A stretch of 64,000 bases of DNA from Psychrobacter arenosus. GTDB lineage: Bacteria > Pseudomonadota > Gammaproteobacteria > Pseudomonadales > Moraxellaceae. The stretch is taken from contig NZ_LR884459.1 of assembly GCF_904848165.1 (NCBI RefSeq), forward strand, positions 3,038,001-3,102,000. Reading direction: 5' to 3'. The translations under genes and the position numbers were made by a program. Below are positions 37,642 through 46,709 of the stretch, piece by piece. The notes beneath the pieces were generated by a model, which saw only the letters and a program-made list of their open reading frames with translations, made no database searches and was not told the DNA's origin. How positions within the stretch are numbered: the stretch's first letter is position 1; each line of letters opens with the position of its first letter.

Positions 37642-38455
37642 TTGCGTGACCATCAAGGTAGCTGTCTTGCTTGACCTGTGGATTGTCAGGTTGGTCAGCA
37701 TTGGACTTAGGTGTAGGTGTTGAGGTAGTTTCTATAGCGGTTGTATTAACAGGAAGCTCAGTCATTGTAGCGGTAGGAACAGGCGCCTCTAGTCGATAAC
37801 CCATGCCACGGACGGTATGAATCAATTTAACCTCGTAATCGTCATCGACCTTTTTACGTAAGCGGCGAATGGCGACGTCGATGACATTGGTGTCGCTATC
37901 AAAGTTCATATCCCACACCTGCGAGGCTATTATGGAGCGCGGTAGCACTTCGCCACAGCGCTCGAGTAGGAACTGTAATAAGGCAAACTCTTTGGCGGTC
38001 AATTTGATTAAATCGGCTCCTCTATATACGGTCCGTTTCGCAATATCCATCTTCAAATCAGCAAGTTCTAAGGTCGTGCTTTTATAGTCGGCTTGGGTGG
38101 CACGGCGTAATAAGTTTTTAATACGCACCAATAATTCGGCAAAGGCAAACGGCTTGGTCAGATAATCATCGCCACCAATTTCTATACCTTTAATACGGTC
38201 GCTAACATCATCTTTTGCGGTTAAAAATAATACGGGAGTAAAGTGATTGGCTTGGCGATAATTCTTAATTAGCTCAAAACCGCTGATATCAGGCAGCATC
38301 ACATCCATTACCACGACATTAAAGTCTTCCGTCATCAACGCATGATAGCCATCTAGGCCCGTAGTGTGATGCTCAACGAGGAAACCTGCCTCGGTCAGTC
38401 CCTTCTTAATATAGTTGCCGAGTTGTAGCTCGTCTTCCACCAATAAAATTTTCAT
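37634..38455 (-). CDS. OmpR-family response regulator, CusR/CopR-like
   Basis: 273 residues from the ATG at 38455, where MKILLVEDE begins and GGAG lies five bases upstream; the open frame starts 18 codons earlier with unrelated residues. The receiver domain has the acidic pair ED near 7-8, phospho-acceptor D51 (VVMDVMLPD) and K in FLTAKDD. The winged-helix domain ends IHTVRGMGYRLE. A Thr/Pro-rich tail of about 45 residues follows, longer than usual. Its presumed target is the copper box at 38606-38621 in the divergent region. Confidence 0.9.
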   Translation of the reverse strand: MKILLVEDELQLGNYIKKGLTEAGFLVEHHTTGLDGYHALMTEDFNVVVMDVMLPDISGFELIKNYRQANHFTPVLFLTAKDDVSDRIKGIEIGGDDYLTKPFAFAELLVRIKNLLRRATQADYKSTTLELADLKMDIAKRTVYRGADLIKLTAKEFALLQFLLERCGEVLPRSIIASQVWDMNFDSDTNVIDVAIRRLRKKVDDDYEVKLIHTVRGMGYRLEAPVPTATMTELPVNTTAIETTSTPTPKSNADQPDNPQVKQDSYLDGHAND

Positions 38456-38605
38456 TTGTACTCCAGTCACGTTGACTGTGGTTGGGTGCGCTTGTGCATT
38501 TATTAACACTATCTACTATGACACCAGTAAAAGCATCCAACCGCAATAGGTTATGCGTCTAATGCTAGAGCAATAGATTGCGAAATGAAATGGTAATCCT
38601 ACTAC

Positions 38606-38621
38606 ATGACAAAATTGTCAT
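38606..38621. promoter_or_regulatory. CusR/CopR-type copper box
   Basis: ATGACAA-AA-TTGTCAT: two perfect 7-base inverted arms with a 2-base spacer, the same core as the known CusR box (AAAATGACAANNTTGTCATTTT). It lies centrally between the regulator and the DUF411 gene, about 140-150 bases from each start, so it can serve both. Confidence 0.8.
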
Positions 38622-38759
38622 CTTAGCGTCATGTGGGCGTCAGAATGGTGGGATTACTATGTTCAGTATAGTGCTAACTTATTGATAATTAATAAATGAT
38701 AAGCTGTATAACTTACATTGTGAGTCTAGATTGTATAGTGGAAACTAAAGGTAAATAGA

Positions 38760-39461
38760 ATGGTCATAGAAAAAGGTCAAGCAGAGCAAAAGCAAAGCAG
38801 CTATATAAACCAAAGAACCTATATAAACCGCCGCAGACTAATACAAGCGACGCTATTTACTAGTGTCTTGCCCGTGCTAATGGCCTGTAGCCCGACGACT
38901 GAGTCTAATGCTACGCAAGCCGCTACCAATGAAACCACTATTAATGACGTAGCTAGTAATAATGCAGCTAGTAATGACGTTCAAAGTAGTCAGTTAGCCG
39001 CTATAGCTACTACCAATACCACAACATCTAATTCAAGCACTACGGATAATCCGCTGCTACAAAACGTCTCAGCAACCGTCTATAAAGACGTTAACTGCGG
39101 CTGCTGTGAAGAATGGATAGATTACGCTGCAGGGCATGGAATGCAATCACAGGTTCAGCATCCAGCAGACCTCACAGTATTTAAAGACCGCTACCAAGTA
39201 CCTCAGAAAATGCGCTCTTGCCATACTGCTGTGACGCAAGAGGGTTATGTGTTTGAAGGTCATGTGCCCGCTAAATATATGGCGCAATTTTTAGCACAAC
39301 CTCCTGTCGATGCCATTGGTCTAGCCGTACCCAATATGCCGATGGGCAGCCCAGGTATGGAATATCAGGGGCAGTTTGATCCGTATGACGTCATGCTGCT
39401 AAATAAAGACGGTACGACGAGCGTCTATGCCAGTATTGAGTCTGAGCAGCAACAACTTTAG
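38760..39461 (+). CDS. DUF411 metal-binding lipoprotein
   Basis: 233 residues. The N-terminus has a twin-arginine-like stretch (NRRRLIQA, residues 23-30), a hydrophobic segment and a lipobox (LMAC, C43). A Thr/Asn/Ser-rich linker covers 45-98. The DUF411 domain follows with C113, C115 and C116 (NCGCCEEW), C/H in MRSCHTAV, GHVPA and the closing MPMGSPGME. The Cys, His and Met content fits copper binding. Under the copper box and first of the plus-strand group, it probably acts as an envelope copper sequestration protein; the family's exact role is not settled. Confidence 0.85.
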   Translation: MVIEKGQAEQKQSSYINQRTYINRRRLIQATLFTSVLPVLMACSPTTESNATQAATNETTINDVASNNAASNDVQSSQLAAIATTNTTTSNSSTTDNPLLQNVSATVYKDVNCGCCEEWIDYAAGHGMQSQVQHPADLTVFKDRYQVPQKMRSCHTAVTQEGYVFEGHVPAKYMAQFLAQPPVDAIGLAVPNMPMGSPGMEYQGQFDPYDVMLLNKDGTTSVYASIESEQQQL

Positions 39462-39592
39462 GGCGTAGCAACTTCTACTGACCAACACTTAATAGTTAAT
39501 GCCTAAGAGTCAGCACTTAATAATCAGCACTTAATAATCAACATCAATCTACCTGCAACAAAGCTTTTAACCCTTCAATAAGGTTACTTATT
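39462..39592. repeat. 14-base tandem duplication
   Basis: CAGCACTTAATAAT occurs twice head to tail at 39511-39524 and 39525-39538; a diverged third copy lies at 39483-39496. It sits in the gap between the DUF411 and first DUF305 genes. Confidence 0.6.
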
Positions 39593-40060
39593 ATGCAACA
39601 TTCTGATCAACCCTCAATGAATCCTTATGTGAAATTCACGTTAATGATTTTGACGTCGACCCTACTTATGTATGTGATGATGTATCTCAATACTTATAAA
39701 TGGGATCATGTCTATTTCAGTGAGACTCGGGCCTATATGGCGCTGTACATGGGAGCAGGAATGGCGGTCGTAATGCTGGCTTTTATGGGCAATATGTATA
39801 AAAAAACCAAGTTAAATTTAGTGGTTTATGGTGTCAGCGTCTTAACTTTTGCTATTGGTCTTTGGGGCGTGCGCTCACAAGCTACCGTCGACCAAGTGGA
39901 CTGGATGCAAGCGATGATTCCGCATCATTCTATTGCCATATTGACCAGCTCAAGAGCCGATATTGAAGACCCTCGAGTACGCAAATTGGCAGACGATATT
40001 ATAAGTGCGCAAAAAAGAGAAATCGCTGAAATGCAGGAATTAATTACAGAATTAAAATAA
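39593..40060 (+). CDS. Membrane-anchored DUF305 protein
   Basis: 155 residues. Three hydrophobic helices (about 11-30, 45-65 and 75-95) rich in methionine and tyrosine precede a C-terminal DUF305 helix pair with the signature DWMQAMIPHHSIAILTSS and ending AQKREIAEMQELI. DUF305 domains (for example CopM of Synechocystis) bind copper through His and Met. It lies in the copper-box regulon. AGGTTACTTATT precedes the ATG. Confidence 0.85.
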   Translation: MQHSDQPSMNPYVKFTLMILTSTLLMYVMMYLNTYKWDHVYFSETRAYMALYMGAGMAVVMLAFMGNMYKKTKLNLVVYGVSVLTFAIGLWGVRSQATVDQVDWMQAMIPHHSIAILTSSRADIEDPRVRKLADDIISAQKREIAEMQELITELK

Positions 40061-40090
40061 TTTTGCGGCTGTAAAACTAACGATGCTTAT

Positions 40091-40150
40091 ATAAACAACA
40101 GCCGTATAAACGACAGCCGTATAAACGACAGCTGTGCAAATAACAGCTAT
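40091..40150. repeat. 15-base tandem repeats, three copies plus a degenerate fourth
   Basis: The unit ATAAACRACAGCCGT occurs at 40091, 40106 and 40121, with a decayed copy to 40150. It lies between the two DUF305 genes. Each copy keeps ACAGC, but no stem or binding motif is evident. Confidence 0.75.
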
Positions 40151-40257
40151 GCCATAAACACGCTATGACAGCGCCGAGCTTGGCTAGCAAATTTTTCAAT
40201 CTAAGCAACCGAGATGCTAAGGCAGCCTCGTAAAATTAATCAGTAAGGATGTACCCT

Positions 40258-40989
40258 ATGACATTGCAAAAAAGTTCGCTAGTTATCGCAATATGTAGCG
40301 CTATGCTAGCTGTAGCCGCTTGCCAACCTGCCGCAGAAAGTGAAGTGGATGCCAATACTAATGCGCCTGCTACTGAAACTGCCATACCTGTAGAGACGAC
40401 TGAACCTACTGCTGACCCACATACCGGTCATGATATGTCAGCAATGGCCAGTGGTGATAACGAAGTTGAGCAGGCCTATATGGCAGGCATGACCAAAATG
40501 CATGACGATATGATGGCGGGCATGCAGGTAAATGATGCTGATGTGGCGTTTGCCAAAGGGATGCTACCTCACCATGAGGGCGCTGTCGATATGGCGAAAG
40601 TGCAGCTTAAATATGGCAAAGATGAGACTATGAGACAGCTAGCGAAAGAAATTATCGCCGCGCAAGAAGCTGAGATTGCCCAGATGCAACAATGGCTAAC
40701 TGAGCACCCAGACACTGAAAAGCAAGACAATACTGCAGAGATGCAGCAAGCCTATGAGCAAAGCATGCAAGCTATGCATGACGATATGATGGCAGGGATT
40801 AAAGCTAGCGATCCTGATATGGCTTTTGCCAAAGGCATGTTGCCGCATCATCAAGGCGCTATTGCTATGGCAGAAGTGCAGCTCAAATATGGTAAAGATG
40901 AGGCTATGAGGAAGTTGGCAGAAGACATTATTGCTGCCCAAAAAGTAGAGATTGCAACCATGGAAAGTTGGATTGCTGATCACTCTTAG
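40258..40989 (+). CDS. Lipoprotein with two DUF305 domains
   Basis: 243 residues from the ATG at 40258, 8 bases after AAGGA; the ATG at 40249 overlaps that site. The signal ends in a lipobox (AVAAC). A Thr/Glu-rich linker leads to two DUF305 repeats of about 80 residues, each with GMLPHHxGA followed by AEVQLKYGKDE or a near copy. The repeats are so alike that a recent internal duplication is likely. Likely envelope copper binding in the same regulon as DUF411. A terminator follows. Confidence 0.88.
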   Translation: MTLQKSSLVIAICSAMLAVAACQPAAESEVDANTNAPATETAIPVETTEPTADPHTGHDMSAMASGDNEVEQAYMAGMTKMHDDMMAGMQVNDADVAFAKGMLPHHEGAVDMAKVQLKYGKDETMRQLAKEIIAAQEAEIAQMQQWLTEHPDTEKQDNTAEMQQAYEQSMQAMHDDMMAGIKASDPDMAFAKGMLPHHQGAIAMAEVQLKYGKDEAMRKLAEDIIAAQKVEIATMESWIADHS

Positions 40990-41039
40990 GACGGTTTTTA
41001 GTTAATACAAAATAGTCTTATGGTAGTCCGATTTTATAA

Positions 41040-41077
41040 GCAGTAACTGGTTGATTCTGGTTACTGCTTTTTTTGTA
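41040..41077 (+). terminator. Terminator of the DUF411/DUF305 group
   Basis: GCAGTAAC/GTTACTGC stem with a TGGTTGATTCTG loop and an eight-T run, about 50 bases after the double-DUF305 stop. Confidence 0.88.
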
Positions 41078-41220
41078 TAGCACATTGAGTTTCTCGCAAA
41101 GTTTATTGAGTAGTAATCTTTTTATGCGGTTTTTATATCAAAAAAATCACAATTATTTCAATCGCCTAAAACCCTTGCGACAAGTGAGTTACAGCAATAT
41201 TTTTTGGGAATACAAATGTC

Positions 41221-41248
41221 TATAATGCGCAATTGCTAATCGTTATCA
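41221..41248 (+). promoter_or_regulatory. -10 box and Fur box of the siderophore ABC operon
   Basis: A TATAAT at 41221-41226 is followed by TGCTAATCGTTATCA at 41234-41248. That matches the 7-1-7 Fur core TGATAATNATTATCA at 12 of 14 positions and would cover the transcription start. No good -35 box is seen. It supports iron-repressed expression of the import operon starting at 41315. Confidence 0.7.
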
Positions 41249-41314
41249 TTTACCTTATCGTTAATAAGGCGTATCATAGCCCAATCTTGAAAACAGATTG
41301 ATATATGAGGCTCT

Positions 41315-42370
41315 ATGTTTAAGCACACTCCTATTGCAGCGGCTTCGCTGCCGTCCAAATCCAAACTCGCGCTCGTAGCTCTAATCATGAGTGGTAGTCT
41401 ATTAGGCTGTTCACCAACAGAAACTACGGACAAAGCGGCACCTGATGCTGAGTCAGCGGCACAAGTTGACGCGCAGGGTGAAGTTAACACCGCTACCGAA
41501 GGCGCTGCTGATAGTAATGGTATGGTGACAATGCATACGGCACAAGGCGAAGTGGAAGTCCCTGTTAACCCACATCCTTTAGCCGTCTATGACATGACTT
41601 TGATGCAAGATTTAGCGGCATTAGGCGTCGAAGTAGAAGGCTTGCCAAATAATTTACATTTGGACAATCTTAAAGCTGCAAACACGCCAGAAAGCCGTGA
41701 TATTGGCACGCTATTTGAGCCCAATATGGAAGTGTTAAACGAGCTGCAGCCAAAAGCTATCTTGATTGGCAGCCGCATGGCAGAGAAATACAGTACTTTG
41801 CAGCAAATGGCCCCAACATTAGATTTGACCGTAGATACGACCGATATTTATGAGTCGAGCAAGACCCGTTTAGCAGATTTAGGGCGCTTATTTAATAAGT
41901 CGGATAAAGCTGCAGCGTTGCAGCAAGATATTGATAAAGCTATTGCCGACGCAAAAGCTGCCAGTGCCGGTAAAGGTAATGGTTTAGTGATCCTAGTAAA
42001 CGGTAATAAGATTTCTGCTTATGGCGCAGCCTCGCGTTTTGGCTTCTTACATACCGTTTTTGATATTCCTATGGCGGATGCCAATATTAAAGACGCTACT
42101 CATGGCCAGCCGGTCTCGTTTGAGTACCTGCAAAAAACCAATCCAGACTGGTTATTTGTACTCGATAGAAGCTCTGCTATTGGCGAAGAGGGTATTGGCG
42201 CCAAAGAAGTATTGGACAACCCATTAGTCCATGAAACCAATGCTTGGAAAAATGATCATGTGGTCTATCTCAGCCCAGACTCGTATTTAGCCTTCGGTGG
42301 TTATTACCAGTGGCTAAAAGATGCCAAGCTGGTGACAGATAGCTTTAGTAAAGCGGCTGCTAGTCAATAA
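41315..42370 (+). CDS. Siderophore ABC transporter substrate-binding lipoprotein (FatB/CeuE-like)
   Basis: 351 residues with a lipobox (SLLGC) and a low-complexity linker to about residue 65. The class III binding-protein fold follows: HPLAVYDMTLMQDLAALGVEVEG, DIGTLFEPNMEVLNELQPKAILIG, and a C-terminal WLKDAKLVTDSF. The closest types are the catecholate or hydroxycarboxylate siderophore receptors FatB, CeuE and YclQ. It captures ferric siderophore in the periplasm for the two permeases and ATPase downstream. GAGG precedes the ATG, and a Fur box lies about 70 bases upstream. Confidence 0.9.
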   Translation: MFKHTPIAAASLPSKSKLALVALIMSGSLLGCSPTETTDKAAPDAESAAQVDAQGEVNTATEGAADSNGMVTMHTAQGEVEVPVNPHPLAVYDMTLMQDLAALGVEVEGLPNNLHLDNLKAANTPESRDIGTLFEPNMEVLNELQPKAILIGSRMAEKYSTLQQMAPTLDLTVDTTDIYESSKTRLADLGRLFNKSDKAAALQQDIDKAIADAKAASAGKGNGLVILVNGNKISAYGAASRFGFLHTVFDIPMADANIKDATHGQPVSFEYLQKTNPDWLFVLDRSSAIGEEGIGAKEVLDNPLVHETNAWKNDHVVYLSPDSYLAFGGYYQWLKDAKLVTDSFSKAAASQ

Positions 42371-42422
42371 GTCCGTCTGCTAGTGAGCGGTTTATTAATA
42401 ATAAAGCTCTTTGGCAATTTTC

Positions 42423-42456
42423 AAGCGTTAGTCCTGATGATACAGGGCTAGCGCTT
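42423..42456 (+). promoter_or_regulatory. Strong hairpin between binding-protein and permease genes
   Basis: A 14-base stem starting AAGCGTTAG and ending CTAGCGCTT with two G-U wobbles and a short loop. No T run follows, so it is better read as an mRNA-stabilising or partial attenuation element that raises binding-protein expression over the permeases; this is inference. Confidence 0.55.
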
Positions 42457-42607
42457 AGTCCGTTATTTAGATTTCGGCTATTTATTTTTTATTTTATTGC
42501 CTTAATTGCCTATATTAATGAGCCACTTCGCTATTATCCGTATTTATTTTTTATAAATTTATTTTCTATTAGCCTGCTACTCTGGGTTACCTAAACACTG
42601 TCCCACT

Positions 42608-43660
42608 ATGTCACTCACCGCTGTCTCGACTCGTCCTCGCTCAATCTCTATACCGCCAAGTCTGCTCAATACGCTTAGCGTTTTTCTGTTAATCGGGCTG
42701 ATTTTATTGAGCCTGTCTATTGGCGTGGCTGATTTTTCTTGGTCAGGTCTCTGGCAAGCCGTCCTGCAAAGTATGGGGCAAGCTACTTCGTCAGGGTCCG
42801 CCGCCGCAGAAAATACTGATTTGCAATTATTGTTATTAAGTCGGTTGCCGCGCACCTTAGCGATTATATTAACTGGCGCTTCATTATCGGTCGCTGGGAT
42901 GATTTTGCAGGTGGTGCTAAAAAACCGTTTTGTTGATCCCTCCATGGTCGGCGCGACGCAAAGTGCGAGCTTGGGGCTGCTATTGGTGAGTCTCTACCTG
43001 CCCACTAGCGCGCTATTCTCCAAGATGGTGTTTGCGGTCTTATGTGCGATAGGCGGGATGGTGCTATTCATGCGCCTGATTAAGCGTCTGCCGCCGACTG
43101 ACTTTTTAATGGTGCCGTTAGTAGGCATTGTTTTTGGCGGGATTGTAGAAGCGATCACCGTGTTTATCGCTTACCAAACTGAGTCTTTGCAGCTATTAAC
43201 GGTGTGGCGCTTTGGGGATTTTTCTACCATTTTATCCGGTCGTTATGAGCTGCTATATTTGACTGGCGCGCTCGCAGCCATGGCTTATATCTTGGCGGAC
43301 AAACTGACCATCGTTGGACTAGGCGATGCCATCGCGATTAACCTTGGCGTTAATCAGCGTTTGGTCACTTGGTTTGTCATTATCACCGTGGCGATGATTA
43401 GTGCAGTGGTCGTGGTGACGGTCGGTGCCATTCCTTTTGTTGGTTTAGTGGTTCCCAATATTATCAGCCGTATGATGGGCGATCGCTTACGCCGTTGCCT
43501 GCCTGCCGTGGCGTTATTGGGCGCCAGTCTGGTATTGCTTTGCGATATTGTAGGTCGCAGTATTCGCTATCCTTATGAGATTCCGGTGGCGACAGTCTTT
43601 GGGGTCATTGGCGCCTTGGTGTTTCTCTGGTTACTGATGCGCCAACCGGACGCTCATTAA
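42608..43660 (+). CDS. FecCD-family siderophore permease, first subunit
   Basis: 350 residues, about nine membrane helices. Family marks: SRLPRTLAIILTGASLSVAGMILQ near residue 80 and the ATPase-coupling region GLGDAIAINLGVNQ followed by VGAIPFVGLVVPNIISRMMG near 280. It forms the inner-membrane channel with the next gene. Preceded by a 237-base gap with the hairpin at 42423-42456; still same strand and function, so operonic. No strong ribosome site is seen before the ATG. Confidence 0.92.
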   Translation: MSLTAVSTRPRSISIPPSLLNTLSVFLLIGLILLSLSIGVADFSWSGLWQAVLQSMGQATSSGSAAAENTDLQLLLLSRLPRTLAIILTGASLSVAGMILQVVLKNRFVDPSMVGATQSASLGLLLVSLYLPTSALFSKMVFAVLCAIGGMVLFMRLIKRLPPTDFLMVPLVGIVFGGIVEAITVFIAYQTESLQLLTVWRFGDFSTILSGRYELLYLTGALAAMAYILADKLTIVGLGDAIAINLGVNQRLVTWFVIITVAMISAVVVVTVGAIPFVGLVVPNIISRMMGDRLRRCLPAVALLGASLVLLCDIVGRSIRYPYEIPVATVFGVIGALVFLWLLMRQPDAH

Positions 43661-43705
43661 TAGCGAGTTACCCTGATATTTTCTTAATTTAATTGCTGAA
43701 TAATC

Positions 43706-44764
43706 ATGCTGAATTCCACAATAGAGTCGCTCAAAAATTCCACCGCTACTGCTCAAAAACCTAAGGCATCAACTGCTCCTCGTAGCCGTAGTGCAAGCTT
43801 AACCGCTACAGTAGCGACCAGGCCAGTCTGGATTGCTTTGACGGTGCTGATAATTAGTGCGTTGTTATTTATGGGGCTTAATGCGCATGGCAATTGGGAT
43901 TTTATCTTGGCCTTTCGCGGTAAAAAGTTGCTCGCCTTATTAATAGTTGGCTATAGCATCGGCGTGTCTACCTTATTGTTTCAAAGCTTAACGCACAATC
44001 CGATTTTGACCCCAGCCCTATTGGGCTTTGACGCGCTTTACGTATTGATTCAAAGCTTGTTGGTGTATTTTTTGGGCGCGAGTAATTTATTCAGCCAGCA
44101 ACCGCTATTGAAATTTACAATTGAAGTAGGCCTGATGGTGGTCGCCTCCTTATTGTTATTCCGCTTTTTATTTACCCGTTCTAGCCAAAACTTATCGCGA
44201 TTAATCCTAGCTGGTATTATTTTTGGCGTGCTGTTCCGTAGTTTATCCTCCTTAATTGCACGGTTAATCAGCCCCGAAGATTTTATCACCGTACAAGCAG
44301 CGAGTTTTGCGCAGTTTAATACCATCAATCCTACGATGATGTGGACCAGTTTAGCGATATGCGTGGCGAGTGCAGTGTTTATCTGGCGCTGGCGGCATCA
44401 GGTCGATGTGTTGATGTTAGGCAAGGCGCATGCGCTGAATTTAGGGGTTGATTATCAAGCCCTGACGCGAAAATTATTGATAGTCATTGCCGTCTTGGTG
44501 GCGACCGCTACGGCCTTTGTGGGACCAGTTATTTTCTTAGGTCTGCTAGTCTGTGCCTTAACCAATCGCCTGAGTAAGGCGATGTACCACAGCGAGCGAC
44601 TGGTATTAGTGAGCCTGATTGCCATGATTTGTTTGGTGCTCGGTCAGACCTTCTTTGAGCAAGTCTTGGGTATGGCAGGGGTATTGTCTGTGGTCATCGA
44701 GCTGTTGGGTGGGGTGGTATTTATTATGCTAATTCTGAGCCAGTATCGACCACAGAAGGCATAG
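43706..44764 (+). CDS. FecCD-family siderophore permease, second subunit
   Basis: 352 residues. A polar Ser/Thr/Lys-rich N-terminus of about 45 residues precedes roughly nine helices. FecCD pattern: GYSIGVSTLLFQSLTHNPILTP (split around residue 90), MLGKAHALNLGVDY and VGPVIFLGLLVCALTNRL. Forms a heterodimer with the preceding permease. The 45-base gap supports co-transcription. Confidence 0.92.
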   Translation: MLNSTIESLKNSTATAQKPKASTAPRSRSASLTATVATRPVWIALTVLIISALLFMGLNAHGNWDFILAFRGKKLLALLIVGYSIGVSTLLFQSLTHNPILTPALLGFDALYVLIQSLLVYFLGASNLFSQQPLLKFTIEVGLMVVASLLLFRFLFTRSSQNLSRLILAGIIFGVLFRSLSSLIARLISPEDFITVQAASFAQFNTINPTMMWTSLAICVASAVFIWRWRHQVDVLMLGKAHALNLGVDYQALTRKLLIVIAVLVATATAFVGPVIFLGLLVCALTNRLSKAMYHSERLVLVSLIAMICLVLGQTFFEQVLGMAGVLSVVIELLGGVVFIMLILSQYRPQKA

Positions 44765-44847
44765 TGATTACATCATCCTACTACTGTCATTACAAACGAT
44801 GTTCCCAGTTCTAAAAACGTTTTAAACCTTATTTATGAAGCGCGCTT

Positions 44848-45606
44848 ATGATTCAAATTAGCAATGTCAGCCACCGTATCGAAGACACTACTATCTTAAC
44901 CGACGTCTCGCTGAGTCTGCCTGCCGGTCAGGTCATCGCTTTGATTGGGCCTAATGGCGCGGGTAAGTCCACGTTATTTAGCGTGATGTCACGTTTAAGC
45001 CCGCTGCAAAGTGGTTCGATAAGTTTCGCTGAACACGATATTAGCCAAGCCTCGAGCCAGACGATGGCGCGCACGGTCTCTATGCTCGCGCAAGACAACG
45101 CGATTCAGGGGCGCTTGCGGGTGGAGGAACTGCTGATGTTTGGCCGTTATCCTTATCATCAAGGCAGACCTAGTCAAAATGACCACCAGATAGTGCAAGA
45201 GATGATTGCGCGTTTTGAGCTTGAGCCTTTGGCAACCCGTTACTTGTCGACCTTGTCTGGCGGCCAACGCCAACGGGCGCTAATCGCTATGATTGTCTGC
45301 CAAGATACGCCTTATCTGCTGCTCGATGAGCCACTGAATAATTTGGATATGTACCACTCGGGACAGTTGATGCGCGCTTTGCGCACCTTAGCGCATACTG
45401 AGCAAAAGACCGTAGTGATTGTCTTACATGATATCAACCAAGCCGCGCAGTTTGCCGATACCGTGGTCATGATGAAAGCGGGACAAATTACTAATATAGG
45501 CACACCGGCGCAGGTGCTGACCCACGAGACTATCGCTAAATTATATGGCGTTGACGTGACCGTGCTCACGCATAATGGTCGACCGGTGATTGTGGATACT
45601 ATTTAG
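44848..45606 (+). CDS. Siderophore ABC transporter ATP-binding protein
   Basis: 252 residues. Walker A GPNGAGKST (near 34-42), Q-loop, signature LSGGQRQRALIA (near 135), Walker B YLLLDEPLNNLD and the H-loop VVIVLHDINQAA are all intact. The cytoplasmic motor of the importer encoded by the three preceding genes. The operon seems to end here, though no clear terminator is visible before the next gene. Confidence 0.95.
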   Translation: MIQISNVSHRIEDTTILTDVSLSLPAGQVIALIGPNGAGKSTLFSVMSRLSPLQSGSISFAEHDISQASSQTMARTVSMLAQDNAIQGRLRVEELLMFGRYPYHQGRPSQNDHQIVQEMIARFELEPLATRYLSTLSGGQRQRALIAMIVCQDTPYLLLDEPLNNLDMYHSGQLMRALRTLAHTEQKTVVIVLHDINQAAQFADTVVMMKAGQITNIGTPAQVLTHETIAKLYGVDVTVLTHNGRPVIVDTI

Positions 45607-45770
45607 AAAAGTAGTATTGTTGCTAGGGTCACCTTTTCCATTTTTTAGACCTCTCATTTTGAGTTTAGTGGCTGATTAACAGATAACTACTGGATATCTA
45701 AACCATTACTATTGCTGAACTATTGTAGATGTTATACAGTTGGGTAATTAATAAATTATGGATTAGCCCA

Positions 45771-46397
45771 ATGAAAAAGTTAGCGGTATGCGCTGCGATG
45801 TTAAGTCTGGTCGCTTGTGGCGGTGGCTACGATGACATAGATTCATCTAGACCCGGGGGCGGTATTGGTTCGACCGTGACCAATCCTGATAATAATGGGG
45901 ATAACGGTAATAACGGCGGCAATGATAATAATCAGTTTAGTGATTGGAAATATGGCTCACAGACTGAGGGCAATAATACCTTCTCCACACGTGCAACCGT
46001 CTTTTCAGATAATACTTTTACGGTCCCAACTGAACCCGACTTTCAAAAAAGAGTATCGGTTGAGGTGCAAAGGACCGCTATAGCGACCGGTGGTATTGCA
46101 GAGACAGTGACCATCAATACGGTTGAGCCGGTAAAATGTACGCCCAGTTGTGATGTCGTCATAAGATTTGATGGGGTTACTAGTAGATACCGTATGACTC
46201 AAGCTAGCGATGGCGTATTAAAACCGCTGGATAAGGTTGTTGAAGACCGTCTGTTTAATCAATTTACCACGGCAAAAGAAGCCATAGTGACCTTGCCGTT
46301 TATGTCTTTACCGCAACCGTTTGAAGCTAAGTTTAATATTAAAAATTATGACGTTAGCAAGATGAGGTTAACGGTTGAAGAAACCACGGCGCCGTAA
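45771..46397 (+). CDS. Predicted lipoprotein of unknown function
   Basis: 208 residues from the ATG at 45771, chosen because MKKLAVCAAMLSLVAC is a complete lipoprotein signal; the frame is open 14 codons earlier without a site. A Gly/Asn-rich linker (about residues 20-55) leads to a beta-rich domain with an internal CTPSC pair, which may form a disulfide. I do not recognise a family. A terminator follows and the ABC operon precedes it by 165 bases, so it may be expressed alone. Confidence 0.65.
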   Translation: MKKLAVCAAMLSLVACGGGYDDIDSSRPGGGIGSTVTNPDNNGDNGNNGGNDNNQFSDWKYGSQTEGNNTFSTRATVFSDNTFTVPTEPDFQKRVSVEVQRTAIATGGIAETVTINTVEPVKCTPSCDVVIRFDGVTSRYRMTQASDGVLKPLDKVVEDRLFNQFTTAKEAIVTLPFMSLPQPFEAKFNIKNYDVSKMRLTVEETTAP

Positions 46398-46709
46398 ATA
46401 AATAAAGTTTATGGCTGCACAATAACCACCTTAACGGGTGGTTTTTTATGGGTTAGTTTGACAGAGCGCCAGTTTGAAACCGTGATAGCATAGCGCTTAA
46501 GGTGGACTGCAAGACTAAGCGGTAGGACTCCTATTGTCCCAATTCCGTAAACTAGGCTAGATTTATAACCCGTAAAATATTGATTGGGCAGAGCATATGG
46601 TATATTCAATAGCGTGATATTTGTTTACTGCCAAGTCAAAGCTTGCATGGCATTGTCACGCTGTAGAACTCCCCAATTTAATAACCAATAAGAACCACTG
46701 GAAGTCACC
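46398..46709. other. Gap between lipoprotein and helicase genes
   Basis: 312 bases. It holds the lipoprotein's terminator at 46422-46447 and then nothing I can assign; a short open frame on the minus strand lacks a ribosome site. The helicase promoter should lie in 46550-46690. Confidence 0.45.
46422..46447 (+). terminator. Terminator after the lipoprotein gene
   Basis: AACCACC/GGTGGTT stem with a TTAACG loop followed by TTTT, 25 bases after the stop codon. Confidence 0.8.

Noticed and set aside
40091..40150. Short repeats as an iteron-type replication origin
   Set aside because: No replication gene, DnaA boxes or partition genes are nearby, and the copies are only three.
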